From Pectinatus sottacetonis (lineage in GTDB: Bacteria; Bacillota; Negativicutes; Selenomonadales; Selenomonadaceae): a stretch of DNA of 64,000 nt. The notes under the pieces are model-generated. The model ran no database searches, was not told the origin of the DNA, and saw only the letters and a program-made list of their open reading frames with translations. Positions 46,328 to 56,381 of the stretch are shown piece after piece (position 1 is the stretch's first letter; each line of letters begins with the position of its first letter). The translations under genes and the position numbers were made by a program. The DNA lies in assembly GCF_015732155.1 (NCBI RefSeq), contig NZ_WIQK01000001.1, positions 1-64,000 of the forward strand, written 5' to 3'.

Positions 46328-48064
46328 TCAATCAACATGATACTTTGTCTGCGCTATATAATATAATCTATGCCAAATAAAACGATTTATTACTACAACC
46401 ATAATGCACATTACAATTATACCCAGCAAAATTTTACTCCAATCACCAAGAGTTGTTGCCATGCTTATATATGCCCCTATACCGGAAGCAGTCAAAACGA
46501 TTTGTTTCCATTTTACTATTTCAGAAATAATACTAGCATTCCATGCCCCACCAGAGGCAGTTATGAATCCTGTCACCAGATAGGGAAAAATGGCTGGCAG
46601 TATGAGCACCCTCCATTTTTTCCATCCTTTTATTCCCAAAACAGCAGCAGCCTCTACTAAATCATTAGGGATACTGGCTGCTCCCGCGATAACATTAAAC
46701 AAAATATACCATTGTGTTCCCAGCATCATTAACACTATCGACCCATATTGAAAATTTATGCCATATTGAATAAAAAGCATTGTAATAAAAGGAAACAGCA
46801 TATTAGCTGGAAAAGAAGATGCCGCCTGTACTAAAGGCTGAATTTTTTGTGACAGCTTCGGTTGCATGCCTATCTTTACTCCTGCTGGTATTGTCCAAAT
46901 AGCTCCCAGTAAAATTGCCATAAAAACACGGGCAGCTGTAAGCAATCCCAGGTTAAAAACATGCCATAATTGGTCAAAACCCATCTCATACAGCATATAT
47001 ACTGCATCTTTTACAGGTATATATATTTCATATAAAAATGCTGCTAAAATAAATATTTTTATTATTGCCTGGAAAAAAGCACTAACTTTTATTTTCTTAT
47101 ATATATCCAGGCTATTTTCTATTCGATCAGATGTTTTTACTATTTTTTTATTTATAAACCGACCTATAGGCATAAAAATTTTTCTATATATCCAGAAAAC
47201 TATAAATGACCTATATAACAGATTATAAACAAATGATGTCGGCTGTTCATTTCCCTTTGAAGATTCTAATTTAAATCTCTGTCCCCATACAACAAGCGGC
47301 CGCCAAAAAACCTGATCCACTAATAAAATCATTATAAGCATAGTAAGCATTGCGTATACCATAGCTCTTATATTACCTGAAGCTGCTGCCACAGCCAAAT
47401 AAGAGCCTATTCCGGGAAGATGAATATCTTTTCCCAGAACACTTATAGCTTCACTGGCCGCCAAAAAAAACCAACCGCCGCCAAATGACATCATCGCATT
47501 CCATATTAATCCTATCATACTAACAGGTAATTCCAGTTTGGTAAATTTTTGCCATTTATTAAAATGAAGCATTTGTGATGCTTCTTCTAAATCCTTAGGC
47601 AGTGTCGTCAACGAATGATAAAAGCTGAAAGTCATATTCCAAGCCTGCCCAGTAAAAATTGCAAAGATTGAAGCACATTCCACACCTAACAAAGTATTGG
47701 GAAATATCGTCATAAAGGCAACTATTGTCGCTGACAAAAAACCCAAAACAGGTATTGACTGCAAAATATCTAAAAGAGGAATCATTATTTTACCAGCCCA
47801 TTTACTTCTAGCTGCAATATAACCATAAATAAATGTAAATAAAAAAGAAAAACCTAGCGCAATGAACATTCGCAGCAATGATCTTCCCGCGTAATAGGGA
47901 AGCATTTCAGGTGATAGACTTATGGAGATATCGGTATCAAGGGAAAATGGGATATCCATCCCCATACTTAACTTTAAAACAATATAAAAAATCATAAAGA
48001 CAACAGCTAATACTACAATGTCCATTGCAGTAAATTTTCGTTCTACCAAGGTTTGAGTAAACAT
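46328..48064 (-). CDS. ABC transporter permease with two fused permease domains
   Basis: This 578-residue membrane protein contains two copies of the binding-protein-dependent permease domain, residues about 60-260 and 350-570, each with about five to six helices and an EAA-type loop (for example DLEEASQMLHFNKWQKFTKLELP and DLVEAAAVLGIKGWKKWRVLILP). This duplicated layout is that of the 'anion transport, duplicated permease' family. AGGAG lies before the ATG. No substrate-binding protein is beside it. It is the first gene after the M-box, so it should be expressed when Mg2+ is low. Confidence 0.85.
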   Translation of the reverse strand: MFTQTLVERKFTAMDIVVLAVVFMIFYIVLKLSMGMDIPFSLDTDISISLSPEMLPYYAGRSLLRMFIALGFSFLFTFIYGYIAARSKWAGKIMIPLLDILQSIPVLGFLSATIVAFMTIFPNTLLGVECASIFAIFTGQAWNMTFSFYHSLTTLPKDLEEASQMLHFNKWQKFTKLELPVSMIGLIWNAMMSFGGGWFFLAASEAISVLGKDIHLPGIGSYLAVAAASGNIRAMVYAMLTMLIMILLVDQVFWRPLVVWGQRFKLESSKGNEQPTSFVYNLLYRSFIVFWIYRKIFMPIGRFINKKIVKTSDRIENSLDIYKKIKVSAFFQAIIKIFILAAFLYEIYIPVKDAVYMLYEMGFDQLWHVFNLGLLTAARVFMAILLGAIWTIPAGVKIGMQPKLSQKIQPLVQAASSFPANMLFPFITMLFIQYGINFQYGSIVLMMLGTQWYILFNVIAGAASIPNDLVEAAAVLGIKGWKKWRVLILPAIFPYLVTGFITASGGAWNASIISEIVKWKQIVLTASGIGAYISMATTLGDWSKILLGIIVMCIMVVVINRFIWHRLYYIAQTKYHVD

Positions 48065-48140
48065 TTTTACACTCCTCCCAGAAAAATATTATAAAATTTT
48101 TAGTCCAGGTCTCGCCATCCTCCATATTTACTCACCTCCC

Positions 48141-48350
48141 AAAAAAATAAACCCTTCTACAAAAGCGCAGAAAGGTTCAGTAATCCCTCAATTCAATCGT
48201 AAGAGCTTTAGCACTGCATAACGTAGAGTAAATAAATTACTCAGCTATCTTGGGTAATACCTTATTTCGATAATACCTGTCCTACCCATTGGCATCTCTC
48301 GATGTTTCCGGGCAATAGCCTGTGTTTATTGCAGGAACCTCACCTAACAA
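48141..48350 (-). promoter_or_regulatory. M-box (ykoK) magnesium riboswitch with terminator
   Basis: On the minus strand the M-box blocks appear in order: GTTAGGTGAGG (48348-48338), TGCCC, GCCAATGGGT (48293-48284), ATAAGGTATTACC (48265-48253), GTGCTAAAGCTCT (48214-48202) and ACGATTGAA (48200-48192). These match the Bacillus mgtE M-box closely in spacing and sequence. A terminator follows at 48177-48141: AACCTTTCT pairs with AGAAGGGTT, then a T7 run. In the known family, Mg2+ binding favours the terminator, so the downstream ABC genes should be on in low Mg2+. With its promoter this accounts for the 382-base gap from 48065 to 48446. Confidence 0.93.
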
Positions 48351-48376
48351 AATTATGCAATTTTTGATGTCGATTC

Positions 48377-48405
48377 ATATTACCACCAGAAAAAATAAAA
48401 TGCAA
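48377..48405 (-). promoter_or_regulatory. Promoter of the M-box ABC operon
   Basis: TTGCAT (48405-48400), 17 bases, TAATAT (48382-48377), about 30 bases before the M-box. Confidence 0.7.
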
Positions 48406-48446
48406 GCTAAATTTTAACAATTATTAAATTTAACCATAAATTAACT

Positions 48447-48875
48447 TTAAGAACCAGCTATGATTTTTTGACATTCCCTGCAATATCCATATAACTCCAA
48501 ACGATGGCTCACTACAGAAAACTGTGTATCTTGTTCTACTTCTTTTTCAAAATCATATAAGGGACAATTTTTTAAAAAAATAACTTTCTTACAGCGCAGG
48601 CATATTAACTGATGCCGATGTGCAACAGGTTTCAATCCATAGACAGATTTTTCATTAAAAAATGATGTTTTCACCGTAATTGCTTTTGCTGTAAACTTTT
48701 CCAGAATCCTATATACTGTGGATAAATTTACTAAAGAATCGTTTTTTTTCATTAGTAGATAAATATTTTCTGCGGTCTGAGGATTTTCACTATTTTTTAA
48801 AATAGTCAACAGTAAATTGCGTTGTTTTGTACTTTTCATCCCATTTTTATTAAGATATTCTTTATAATCGCCCAT
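48447..48875 (-). CDS. zur: Fur-family repressor, probable Zur
   Basis: 142 residues. A winged-helix DNA-binding half (STKQRNLLLTILK, LSTVYRILEKF) is followed by the dimer/metal half. HRHQLICLRCKKV and YGYCRECQK give the structural zinc cysteines and regulatory histidines. It sits in the znuC-znuB operon, which favours zinc sensing (Zur) over iron or peroxide sensing. AAAGGT lies before the ATG. It should bind DNA with zinc and shut the uptake genes. Confidence 0.85.
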   Translation of the reverse strand: MGDYKEYLNKNGMKSTKQRNLLLTILKNSENPQTAENIYLLMKKNDSLVNLSTVYRILEKFTAKAITVKTSFFNEKSVYGLKPVAHRHQLICLRCKKVIFLKNCPLYDFEKEVEQDTQFSVVSHRLELYGYCRECQKIIAGS

Positions 48876-48910
48876 ATCTACCTTTCCTTAACACACTACC
48901 AAAAATATAA

Positions 48911-49711
48911 TTAACTTCTTTTCTTTATTTTATGTTTATAAAATAAAACTATCAATAGTAAAAGTACAGAATTCAGTGCTATTATTCCACCTGGAGCTGC
49001 ATTTATCCAGTAAGATATAATTATCCCAGCAAATATATCTATATAGCTGAATAATATACCATATAATAAGGTTTTCTTAAAACTGACTTCTAGCTGCAAT
49101 GCCGAGGCAATAGGTAATGCTATCAATGAACTAATTACAAGGATACCTACGATCCTTATAGAGATAGAAATTGTTGCCGCAACCAAAATGGCAAACAGAT
49201 AGTTTATTACTTTTACATCCACACCTGCTACTGTTGCGCCTTCTTCATCAAATACAATAAACATTAGCTCATAATAATAACGATAAACTAAAAACAGGGA
49301 AATAATGCTAAAAAACAGTACCCAATAAAAATCAGATTTCGTAACCGTCAAAACACTGCCAAACATCAATGAATCAATATTTGCATGTACCATACCAGAA
49401 CTTAGTAAAGTAATTGCTATACCGATCGAAAGAGATAAAATAACCACCAGGATTAATTCAGCATAAGTTCTAAAATGCTTACGCAGCCACTCAATTATCA
49501 CACTAAAAATAGAAACAACTACAAACGCACTTAACACTGGATTTTGCTGGAATAACATTCCTACCGAAATTCCTGCTAAAGAAGCATGCGATAATGTATC
49601 CCCCATCATCGAATATCGTCTTAATACAAGAAACATCCCAATTACCGGGCACAGGACCGCTATAAAAATTGAAACAAGAAACGCATTTTGCATAAAATTA
49701 TAAGTCAACAT
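48911..49711 (-). CDS. znuB: Zinc ABC transporter permease
   Basis: This 266-residue permease has about seven to eight membrane helices and the family blocks LRRYSMMGDTLSHASLAGI and, later, VVKNV-type IVGILVISSLIALPIASA. It belongs to the ABC-3 group for Zn2+ and Mn2+ import. It overlaps znuC by 14 bases and lies 35 bases upstream of zur. The Zur neighbour argues for zinc. Confidence 0.9.
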   Translation of the reverse strand: MLTYNFMQNAFLVSIFIAVLCPVIGMFLVLRRYSMMGDTLSHASLAGISVGMLFQQNPVLSAFVVVSIFSVIIEWLRKHFRTYAELILVVILSLSIGIAITLLSSGMVHANIDSLMFGSVLTVTKSDFYWVLFFSIISLFLVYRYYYELMFIVFDEEGATVAGVDVKVINYLFAILVAATISISIRIVGILVISSLIALPIASALQLEVSFKKTLLYGILFSYIDIFAGIIISYWINAAPGGIIALNSVLLLLIVLFYKHKIKKRS

Positions 49712-50378
49712 CAGTTATGTCTCCTAAATTATTTTTTATATTTTCCTTTATATACTGCTTAGGCAGGCATAAATGTCCTCGCCCTTTTTCAATATGATAT
49801 ATTATAGTAGAATTTTTCACAGCTGCCCGCAAATTATGTTCCACACAAATGATTGTCATTTTTTGCTTATTGTTTAGTTCAGCTAAAAGATTATATATTT
49901 CTGTGCGGCTTATACTATCTATTCCATTCGATGGTTCATCTAAAATCAACAAATCAGGATTACCTAAAAGAGCGCGGGCAATAAACAGTTTTTGGCATTG
50001 ACCACCGGAAAGCTGCCCAATAAGAGTTTCCTGTTCATTTTCCAAATTAAGTAATTTTAGAACTTGTGATATATTTTTATAATTTCTTTTTTTCTTTACT
50101 GCCTTATAGCAGTATAAAACTTCCCGAACTGTTATGGGAAAATGCGTATTCAACTGATTAAACCGTTGCGGTACATAAGCAATATTTTTAAAATCACTAT
50201 TTATTATTCCTGATGTAGGTATTATCAGCCCTAAAATTAAACGTATTAAAGTACTTTTACCTGAACCATTTACACCTAATATTGAAACATATTCTCCCGT
50301 TTGCAGCGTAAAATTTATGTCATTTAATAAATTAGGTTTATTGCTGTAGGAAAAATATAAATGTTCTATTTTTAACAT
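49698..50378 (-). CDS. znuC: Zinc ABC transporter ATPase
   Basis: About 226 residues from the ATG at 50378 (MLKIEHLYFSY), just after GGGGGA; the longer start at 50402 reads through the ribosome site. Walker A GVNGSGKSTL, signature LSGGQCQKLFIARAL and Walker B LLILDEPSNGID are intact. It energises ZnuB and leads the minus-strand znuC-znuB-zur operon. Confidence 0.92.
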   Translation of the reverse strand: MLKIEHLYFSYSNKPNLLNDINFTLQTGEYVSILGVNGSGKSTLIRLILGLIIPTSGIINSDFKNIAYVPQRFNQLNTHFPITVREVLYCYKAVKKKRNYKNISQVLKLLNLENEQETLIGQLSGGQCQKLFIARALLGNPDLLILDEPSNGIDSISRTEIYNLLAELNNKQKMTIICVEHNLRAAVKNSTIIYHIEKGRGHLCLPKQYIKENIKNNLGDITDVDL

Positions 50379-50414
50379 AAAATCCCCCATTAATCTTGAC
50401 ATTTCTTTTTTATT

Positions 50415-50461
50415 ATTATATCTTTATATTAGTGTTAACGCAAATGCGAATTATTTGCATT
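50415..50461. promoter_or_regulatory. znuC promoter with overlapping Zur-like box
   Basis: A minus-strand promoter TTGCGT (50443-50438), 17 bases, TATAAT (50420-50415) drives znuC. A near-palindrome AATGCGAAT-T-ATTTGCATT (50443-50461, 9-1-9, one mismatch per arm pair) touches its -35. It also lies before a TATAAT at 50475-50480 that could serve znuA on the plus strand. Its layout is that of Fur-family operators, and its place between the two zinc genes suggests Zur binding to both. Confidence 0.65.
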
Positions 50462-50501
50462 AACTGATATTATGTATAATTTGAAAGGTGGAAACACAAT
50501 A

Positions 50502-51425
50502 ATGAAAAAAAAGATACTCATTTTTGCCCTTTCGGCATTATTTCTCTTTGTGGTATCCGGTTGTTCCTTAAATCATTCCAAACCAGAATCAGCAGCTACT
50601 CCTGATTCCAATAAATTGAAAGTAGCCGTTTCTTTTCAAGCTATGAAAGGACTAACTGAAGCTATTGGCAAAGATCACATAACTGTTGAATCTGTAATTC
50701 CTGACGGCAGCGAACCACATAATTTCCAGCCAACTGTAAAAAATTTAATGGCACTTCACAACGCAAAATTATTTATCTACAATGGTTTTGGACTAGAAAA
50801 TGCATGGCTGAATAAAGTTACTAATGCTGCATCGGATAACAAGGATCTTGTATTAGTAGAAGCTTCAAAAGGGGGAAAACCATTATTACTTAATACCCCT
50901 GAATATAAAGGAAAAAATGTTGATGATCCACATTTTTGGGTAAGTATTAATGGTTCTGAGCTTGAAGCTAAAAATATAAAAGATGCCTTGGTTAAAGCAG
51001 ATCCTAAAAACAAAGCAGATTATGAAAAAAATTACCAAACATTTTATAATGAACTTGAATCTCTGAAAAAAGAATACAGTAAAAAATTTGCTGATTCCAA
51101 AAGAAAAGATTTTGTTACCGGTCATGCTGCCTTCGGTTATCTGGCAAAAGATTTTGGGTTAGAACAAAAAAGTATATCTGATGCTCTTCTTTCAGGAGAA
51201 CCCAGTGCTAAAAAATTAAAAGAACTGACTGATTACTGTAAAAAGAATCAAGTCACTACAATATTTGTTGAAGATATGGTAAGCCCTAAAGTCTCAGAAA
51301 CATTAGCCAAAGAAGTTAATGCCAAGGCCGTTAAAATCTACACCTTGGAAAGCTCTCCTGATAAACTCAGTTATATAGACGCCCTGCGGTATGACTTGGA
51401 ACAAATATATAAAAGCTTGAATTAA
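50502..51425 (+). CDS. znuA: Zinc-binding lipoprotein of the ABC transporter
   Basis: 307 residues. A lipoprotein signal ends in VVSGC. The cluster A-I fold is shown by PDGSEPHNFQPT (first metal histidine), DDPHFWVS, VTGHAAFGYLA and IFVEDMVSPK. It delivers Zn2+ (or Mn2+) to ZnuBC. The ATG at 50502 lies after AAAGGTGG; an in-frame start at 50472 is less likely. It is divergent from znuC across a shared operator-like site, and ends at a terminator. Confidence 0.9.
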   Translation: MKKKILIFALSALFLFVVSGCSLNHSKPESAATPDSNKLKVAVSFQAMKGLTEAIGKDHITVESVIPDGSEPHNFQPTVKNLMALHNAKLFIYNGFGLENAWLNKVTNAASDNKDLVLVEASKGGKPLLLNTPEYKGKNVDDPHFWVSINGSELEAKNIKDALVKADPKNKADYEKNYQTFYNELESLKKEYSKKFADSKRKDFVTGHAAFGYLAKDFGLEQKSISDALLSGEPSAKKLKELTDYCKKNQVTTIFVEDMVSPKVSETLAKEVNAKAVKIYTLESSPDKLSYIDALRYDLEQIYKSLN

Positions 51426-51467
51426 CTTACTTGTAAAATAAAATTTTCATAATATAAACATAAATGT

Positions 51468-51510
51468 GGTGTCATCAAAATTTCTAAGTTTCATGATGAC
51501 ACCATATTTT
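51468..51510 (+). terminator. Terminator of znuA
   Basis: GGTGTCATCA pairs with TGATGACACC (51468-51477 with 51494-51503), then ATATTTTA. Confidence 0.75.
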
Positions 51511-51691
51511 ATACAAAAATAAAATTATATTTGATAATTTTATTTTTTTGTTTTATTATCATATATAGTAGTAAGATACACTTTAGACATAATATAATTA
51601 ACAAGTATGTTTTGTCAATAAAATATCAGTATCATTTACTTAAAAATCTGCACTGGTTATTTCCGCAGAAATCCTAAGAGGTTTTTAATTT

Positions 51692-52282
51692 ATGAATCGT
51701 AGACAATTTATCTATTATGCACTATCTTCCCTTACTGGCTTGCTAATAGCATCAAATTCACATTTTACTGCCAAAGCTTTTGCTTCAAGCAGCCATATGG
51801 TATCTTCTCCTTATGTAAAAGAAACATATTTAAAATTTGTCATGCCGTTAGAAAACCGTACCGAAACTAATATGATTATTCTCCATCATATTGGAGATAC
51901 GAACAGAGACGTATCTGCTGCAGAAATCCATCAATGGCATCTTGCTAGAGGATGGGCAGGAATTGGTTATCATTATGTTATCCGCAAAGATGGAACAATA
52001 GAAAGAGGTCGTCCCCGTGATACTATTGGAGCCCATTGTTATGGACACAATGAAACATCTGTCGGCATCAATATCGTAGGAGATTTTGAACGCTTCTTTC
52101 CTACTCAGCCGCAACTGGCGTCAGCGATACAGTTAACTGCCTTTCTCTGTCAGTTTTATCGCTTATCCCCCAGTGATAATATTATCTTTGGACACAAAGA
52201 TTTTAACCAAACTTTATGCCCGGGGAAAAATTTTTATGCCCAATTAGACGATTTTCGCCAAAATGTTTTTAAACTGTTATAG
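51692..52282 (+). CDS. Exported N-acetylmuramoyl-L-alanine amidase (PGRP type)
   Basis: 196 residues. The start NRRQFIYYA looks like a twin-arginine (Tat) signal, ending near AKAFA. The amidase_2/PGRP domain has ILHHIGDT (zinc His), WAGIGYHYVI, and HKDFNQTLCPG near the end with the other zinc ligands (His and Cys). The enzyme cuts the bond between muramic acid and the peptide in the cell wall. It is monocistronic. The Tat assignment is inferred from the motif. Confidence 0.85.
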   Translation: MNRRQFIYYALSSLTGLLIASNSHFTAKAFASSSHMVSSPYVKETYLKFVMPLENRTETNMIILHHIGDTNRDVSAAEIHQWHLARGWAGIGYHYVIRKDGTIERGRPRDTIGAHCYGHNETSVGINIVGDFERFFPTQPQLASAIQLTAFLCQFYRLSPSDNIIFGHKDFNQTLCPGKNFYAQLDDFRQNVFKLL

Positions 52283-52333
52283 GATAAGACACTATTTTGA
52301 TAACCTTTGGGATTTTCTTGCTTAAACAAATGC

Positions 52334-52378
52334 GTAAAAGCCCTCTAGCTGTGAATTTTACAGCTAGAGGGCTTTTAC
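52334..52378. terminator. Bidirectional terminator of the amidase gene and rpoC
   Basis: A perfect 19-bp stem (52334-52352 with 52360-52378, arm GTAAAAGCCCTCTAGCTGT) with a 7-base loop. Confidence 0.85.
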
Positions 52379-52401
52379 ATTTAAATATATCTACAATAAA
52401 A

Positions 52402-55400
52402 CTATTTAGTATTTGTATTAGCTGCATCATCGATCTTATCAAGCTCTTTTACTTCAATATTGCGATAACGACTCATGCCCGTTCCTGCCGGAATAAGTTT
52501 ACCAATTATTACATTTTCCTTCAATCCAATAAGAGGATCTACCTTTCCTTTTATGGCTGCATCAGTAAGAACGCGTGTCGTTTCCTGGAAAGAAGCTGCA
52601 GACAAGAATGAATCCGTTGCTAACGAAGCTTTAGTTATCCCTAACAGTATAGGATGTGCTACAGCTGGCATACCATCATTTTCTATTGTCTTGGCATTAG
52701 CTGTCTCAAATGTATTTATATCAACATATTCCCCTGGCAAAAATTCAGTGTCACCAGAGTCTTCTATTTTTACCTTATGCAACATCTGTCTTACCATTAC
52801 TTCTATATGCTTATCATTTATTTCAACACCTTGTGATTTATAAACTTTCTGCACTTCATAAACAAGATACCGCTGTGTTTCTTTCAAGCCACACACCCGT
52901 AAAATATCATGCGGATTGATAGATCCTTCAGTAAGCTTGTCTCCTGGTTTTACTGTAGATTTATCACGAACTACCAAGCGTGCCCCATAAGGTATCTGAT
53001 ATTCACGCGGTTCTCCTTCTTCCGGCGTTATAACGACAACACGCATACCCTTATCTTCTGTAATAGTTACATCTCCTGCTATTTCAGCAATAATCGCATG
53101 ATGTTTTGGTTTACGTGCTTCAAATAATTCTTCGACACGCGGCAGACCTTGAGTTATATCTTCACCTGCCACACCGCCAGTATGGAATGTACGCATAGTC
53201 AGCTGTGTTCCTGGTTCTCCAATAGACTGTGCTGCAATAATACCAACAGCCTCACCAATATTAACTTCAGTCGCATTAGCCAAATCACGACCATAGCATT
53301 TTATGCAGACACCAAATTGTGATTTACATGTCAGTACACTTCGTATTGAAACTTTTTCCCGTACAGCACATATTTTATCTGCTAATTCATCTGTAATAGT
53401 TTCATTTAATGAAGCTATTTTTTCATTTGTCTTAGGATCAACTATATCTTCTGCCAGTACACGACCAACAATACGTTCTTTTAATGGCTCGATAACGCCA
53501 TTGCCTTCTTTTATTGCTTCAACTTCAATACCGCGAATACTATTATTACGAACTTTTACTTCTTTAGCATCACTTTGTAATATAGTTTCTATATTTTTTT
53601 CTGTAAGGGCCGTTCCTTCTGAAACCAGGACATCCCCATTTCCCGTATAAACATCTTTTGTTATTTTTTTACCGAGCATTTCCCGCATCATAGCTTTTTT
53701 AATAGCTGCGCGGGCATGTTCTTCTGGCGCGCCCAGCGAAATTATTTCACTGGATGCTGCACTACCACAAATGTCTGCATTCGATGAACCTTTTACAGTT
53801 ATCTGTGATACACCATGTTCGCCAATTGATTTGAGCATAGCATTATCAAGAACTGTATCTGCGCTGAACAAAATATCCGCCGTCTTGGGATCTGCCACAT
53901 CCTGTGCCAGTATACGCCCCACAAGAGTAGGTGCCAACATAGAAACAGCATTTGACGATGATGTAGCAAGTTTTGCCCTTTCGCGTACAAGATTTATGCC
54001 TACGACATCACAATCCTCTTCACGTACTATAACATCCTGTGCCACATCAACAAGGCGACGTGTAAGATAACCAGAATCAGCTGTACGAAGTGCTGTATCT
54101 GCCAGCCCCTTGCGGGCACCATGTGATGAAATAAAGTAATCAGATACCGTTAGCCCTTCACGGAAATTAGCTTTGATCGGCAGTTCAATAATATTCCCAG
54201 ACGGATCAGCCATAAGTCCGCGCATACCTGCTAATTGACGCATTTGTTGTTTATTACCACGAGCCCCAGAATCAGCCATCATAAATATAGGATTAAACGG
54301 ACTCATATTATTCATCATAGCATCTGTTACATCTTCAGTTGCCTTAGTCCAGAGATCACAGACCTTTTTATGGCGTTCTTCTTCCGTTATCAATCCACGA
54401 GAGAACTGACGTTCTACCCCATTTACTACGCCTTCTGTAGCTGTGATAATTTTCTTCTTTTCTGGTGGTACAATTATATCAGAAATAGCAACTGTCATAC
54501 CGGCTATACATGCATAATGATAACCTAAGTTTTTAACGCCATCAATAACAACAGCTGTCTGGCTGCCGCCTAATTTTTTATAACATTTTGCTACCAGTTT
54601 ACCAAGCTCTTTTTTGTCCATCCGAATACCCAAACACCATTCATCAGTCTTTTTATCCTTATAAAAATACTGTAACGGTTCTGGCAGTATTTCATTGAAT
54701 ATCATTCGTCCGAGTGAAGTATTGACCATTCCATACTTTTTAAAACGCACTTTTATCTTTGCTTGCAGTGCCAAAACTTTTTCCTGATAAGCCAACAGTG
54801 CTTCATTAATACCAGTAAAAATTTTACCCTCCCCAAGCGCACCTGGTCTTAATATCGTAAGATAATATGACCCCAAAACCATATCCTGGGTAGGAACAAT
54901 TATCGGGCGTCCATCTTTAGGTGCCAGTATATGATTTGCAGCCAACATTAGGATACGCGCCTCTGCCTGTGCTTCAGCAGATAAAGGTAAATGAATAGCC
55001 ATCTGGTCACCATCAAAATCGGCATTATAAGCTGTACATGCTAGAGGATGCAGCTTTAACGCACGTCCTTCTGTCAAAACTGGTTCAAAAGCCTGTATTC
55101 CAAGGCGATGCAGTGTTGGTGCCCGGTTAAGAAGAACCGGATGTTCCTTAATAACTTCTTCCAAAACATCCCACACTTCAGGACGTACACGTTCTACCAT
55201 ACGCTTTGCTGATTTTATATTATGAGCAATACCAGCATTAACAAGTTTCTTCATAACGAACGGCTTAAATAGTTCTAACGCCATTTCTTTTGGTAAACCA
55301 CATTGATGCAGTTTCAGTTCCGGTCCTACTACAATAACCGAACGACCTGAATAGTCAACACGTTTACCAAGTAAGTTTTGGCGGAAACGTCCTTGCTTAC

Positions 55401-56364
55401 CTTTAAGCATATCACTTAATGACTTCAAAGGACGATTTCCCGGTCCTGTTACTGGACGACCCCGACGACCATTATCAATTAAGGAATCAACAGCTTCCTG
55501 CAACATACGTTTTTCATTTCTGACAATAATATCCGGAGCTCCTAAGTCAAGCAGTCTTTTCAACCTATTATTACGATTTATAACACGACGGTATAAATCA
55601 TTTAAATCGGATGTGGCAAATCTTCCGCCGTCTAACTGTACCATTGGACGTAGCTCTGGAGGAATTACCGGAACTACATCCATTATCATCCACGACGGCT
55701 TATTGCCTGACTTACGAAAAGCTTCAACAACTTCCAAACGGCGAATAGCTCTTACTTTGCGTTGCCCGCTAGAAGAATGCAGCTCAGCCCGTAAGTCAAC
55801 ACTCATCTTATCCAGATCTAGTTCCTGCAAAAGTTGCTTGACTGCCTCAGCTCCCATGCCAACTTTAAAATTACTGCCATATTTTGCACTATACTCACGA
55901 TATTCACTTTCAGTCAAAAGCTGCTTTTTCATAAGTGGTGTATCCCCGGCATCAAGAACTATATATGATGCAAAATACAATACCTTTTCCAAAGAACGAG
56001 GTGATACATCAAGAATAAGCCCCATGCGGCTTGGAATACCCTTAAAATACCAAATATGTGATACAGGTGCTGCCAGTTCAATATGCCCCATACGTTCACG
56101 GCGTACTTTAGCTCGCGTAACTTCAACACCACACCGATCACATATAACACCTTTATAACGAATACGTTTATATTTACCACAATGACATTCCCAGTCACGT
56201 GTAGGCCCAAATATTCTTTCACAGAATAAGCCATCCCGTTCCGGTTTCAATGTACGGTAATTTATAGTTTCCGGCTTTTTTACTTCACCATAAGACCATT
56301 CTCTTATCTTTTCTGGTGAAGCAATCCCTATGCGCATGGAATCAAAATTATTGACATCCAACAA
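52402..56364 (-). CDS. rpoC: DNA-directed RNA polymerase beta-prime subunit
   Basis: 1320 residues. The N-terminal zinc ribbon is [20 protein letters not shown] near residues 59-79. The catalytic Mg2+ motif [14 protein letters not shown] lies near 455. The trigger-loop region and the C-terminal [10 protein letters not shown]-type block ([17 protein letters not shown]) are normal. It lies 17 bases after rpoB and closes the rpoBC operon. Confidence 0.97.
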   Translation of the reverse strand: MLDVNNFDSMRIGIASPEKIREWSYGEVKKPETINYRTLKPERDGLFCERIFGPTRDWECHCGKYKRIRYKGVICDRCGVEVTRAKVRRERMGHIELAAPVSHIWYFKGIPSRMGLILDVSPRSLEKVLYFASYIVLDAGDTPLMKKQLLTESEYREYSAKYGSNFKVGMGAEAVKQLLQELDLDKMSVDLRAELHSSSGQRKVRAIRRLEVVEAFRKSGNKPSWMIMDVVPVIPPELRPMVQLDGGRFATSDLNDLYRRVINRNNRLKRLLDLGAPDIIVRNEKRMLQEAVDSLIDNGRRGRPVTGPGNRPLKSLSDMLKGKQGRFRQNLLGKRVDYSGRSVIVVGPELKLHQCGLPKEMALELFKPFVMKKLVNAGIAHNIKSAKRMVERVRPEVWDVLEEVIKEHPVLLNRAPTLHRLGIQAFEPVLTEGRALKLHPLACTAYNADFDGDQMAIHLPLSAEAQAEARILMLAANHILAPKDGRPIIVPTQDMVLGSYYLTILRPGALGEGKIFTGINEALLAYQEKVLALQAKIKVRFKKYGMVNTSLGRMIFNEILPEPLQYFYKDKKTDEWCLGIRMDKKELGKLVAKCYKKLGGSQTAVVIDGVKNLGYHYACIAGMTVAISDIIVPPEKKKIITATEGVVNGVERQFSRGLITEEERHKKVCDLWTKATEDVTDAMMNNMSPFNPIFMMADSGARGNKQQMRQLAGMRGLMADPSGNIIELPIKANFREGLTVSDYFISSHGARKGLADTALRTADSGYLTRRLVDVAQDVIVREEDCDVVGINLVRERAKLATSSSNAVSMLAPTLVGRILAQDVADPKTADILFSADTVLDNAMLKSIGEHGVSQITVKGSSNADICGSAASSEIISLGAPEEHARAAIKKAMMREMLGKKITKDVYTGNGDVLVSEGTALTEKNIETILQSDAKEVKVRNNSIRGIEVEAIKEGNGVIEPLKERIVGRVLAEDIVDPKTNEKIASLNETITDELADKICAVREKVSIRSVLTCKSQFGVCIKCYGRDLANATEVNIGEAVGIIAAQSIGEPGTQLTMRTFHTGGVAGEDITQGLPRVEELFEARKPKHHAIIAEIAGDVTITEDKGMRVVVITPEEGEPREYQIPYGARLVVRDKSTVKPGDKLTEGSINPHDILRVCGLKETQRYLVYEVQKVYKSQGVEINDKHIEVMVRQMLHKVKIEDSGDTEFLPGEYVDINTFETANAKTIENDGMPAVAHPILLGITKASLATDSFLSAASFQETTRVLTDAAIKGKVDPLIGLKENVIIGKLIPAGTGMSRYRNIEVKELDKIDDAANTNTK

Positions 56365-56381
56365 AGGGTAGTCACTCCCCT

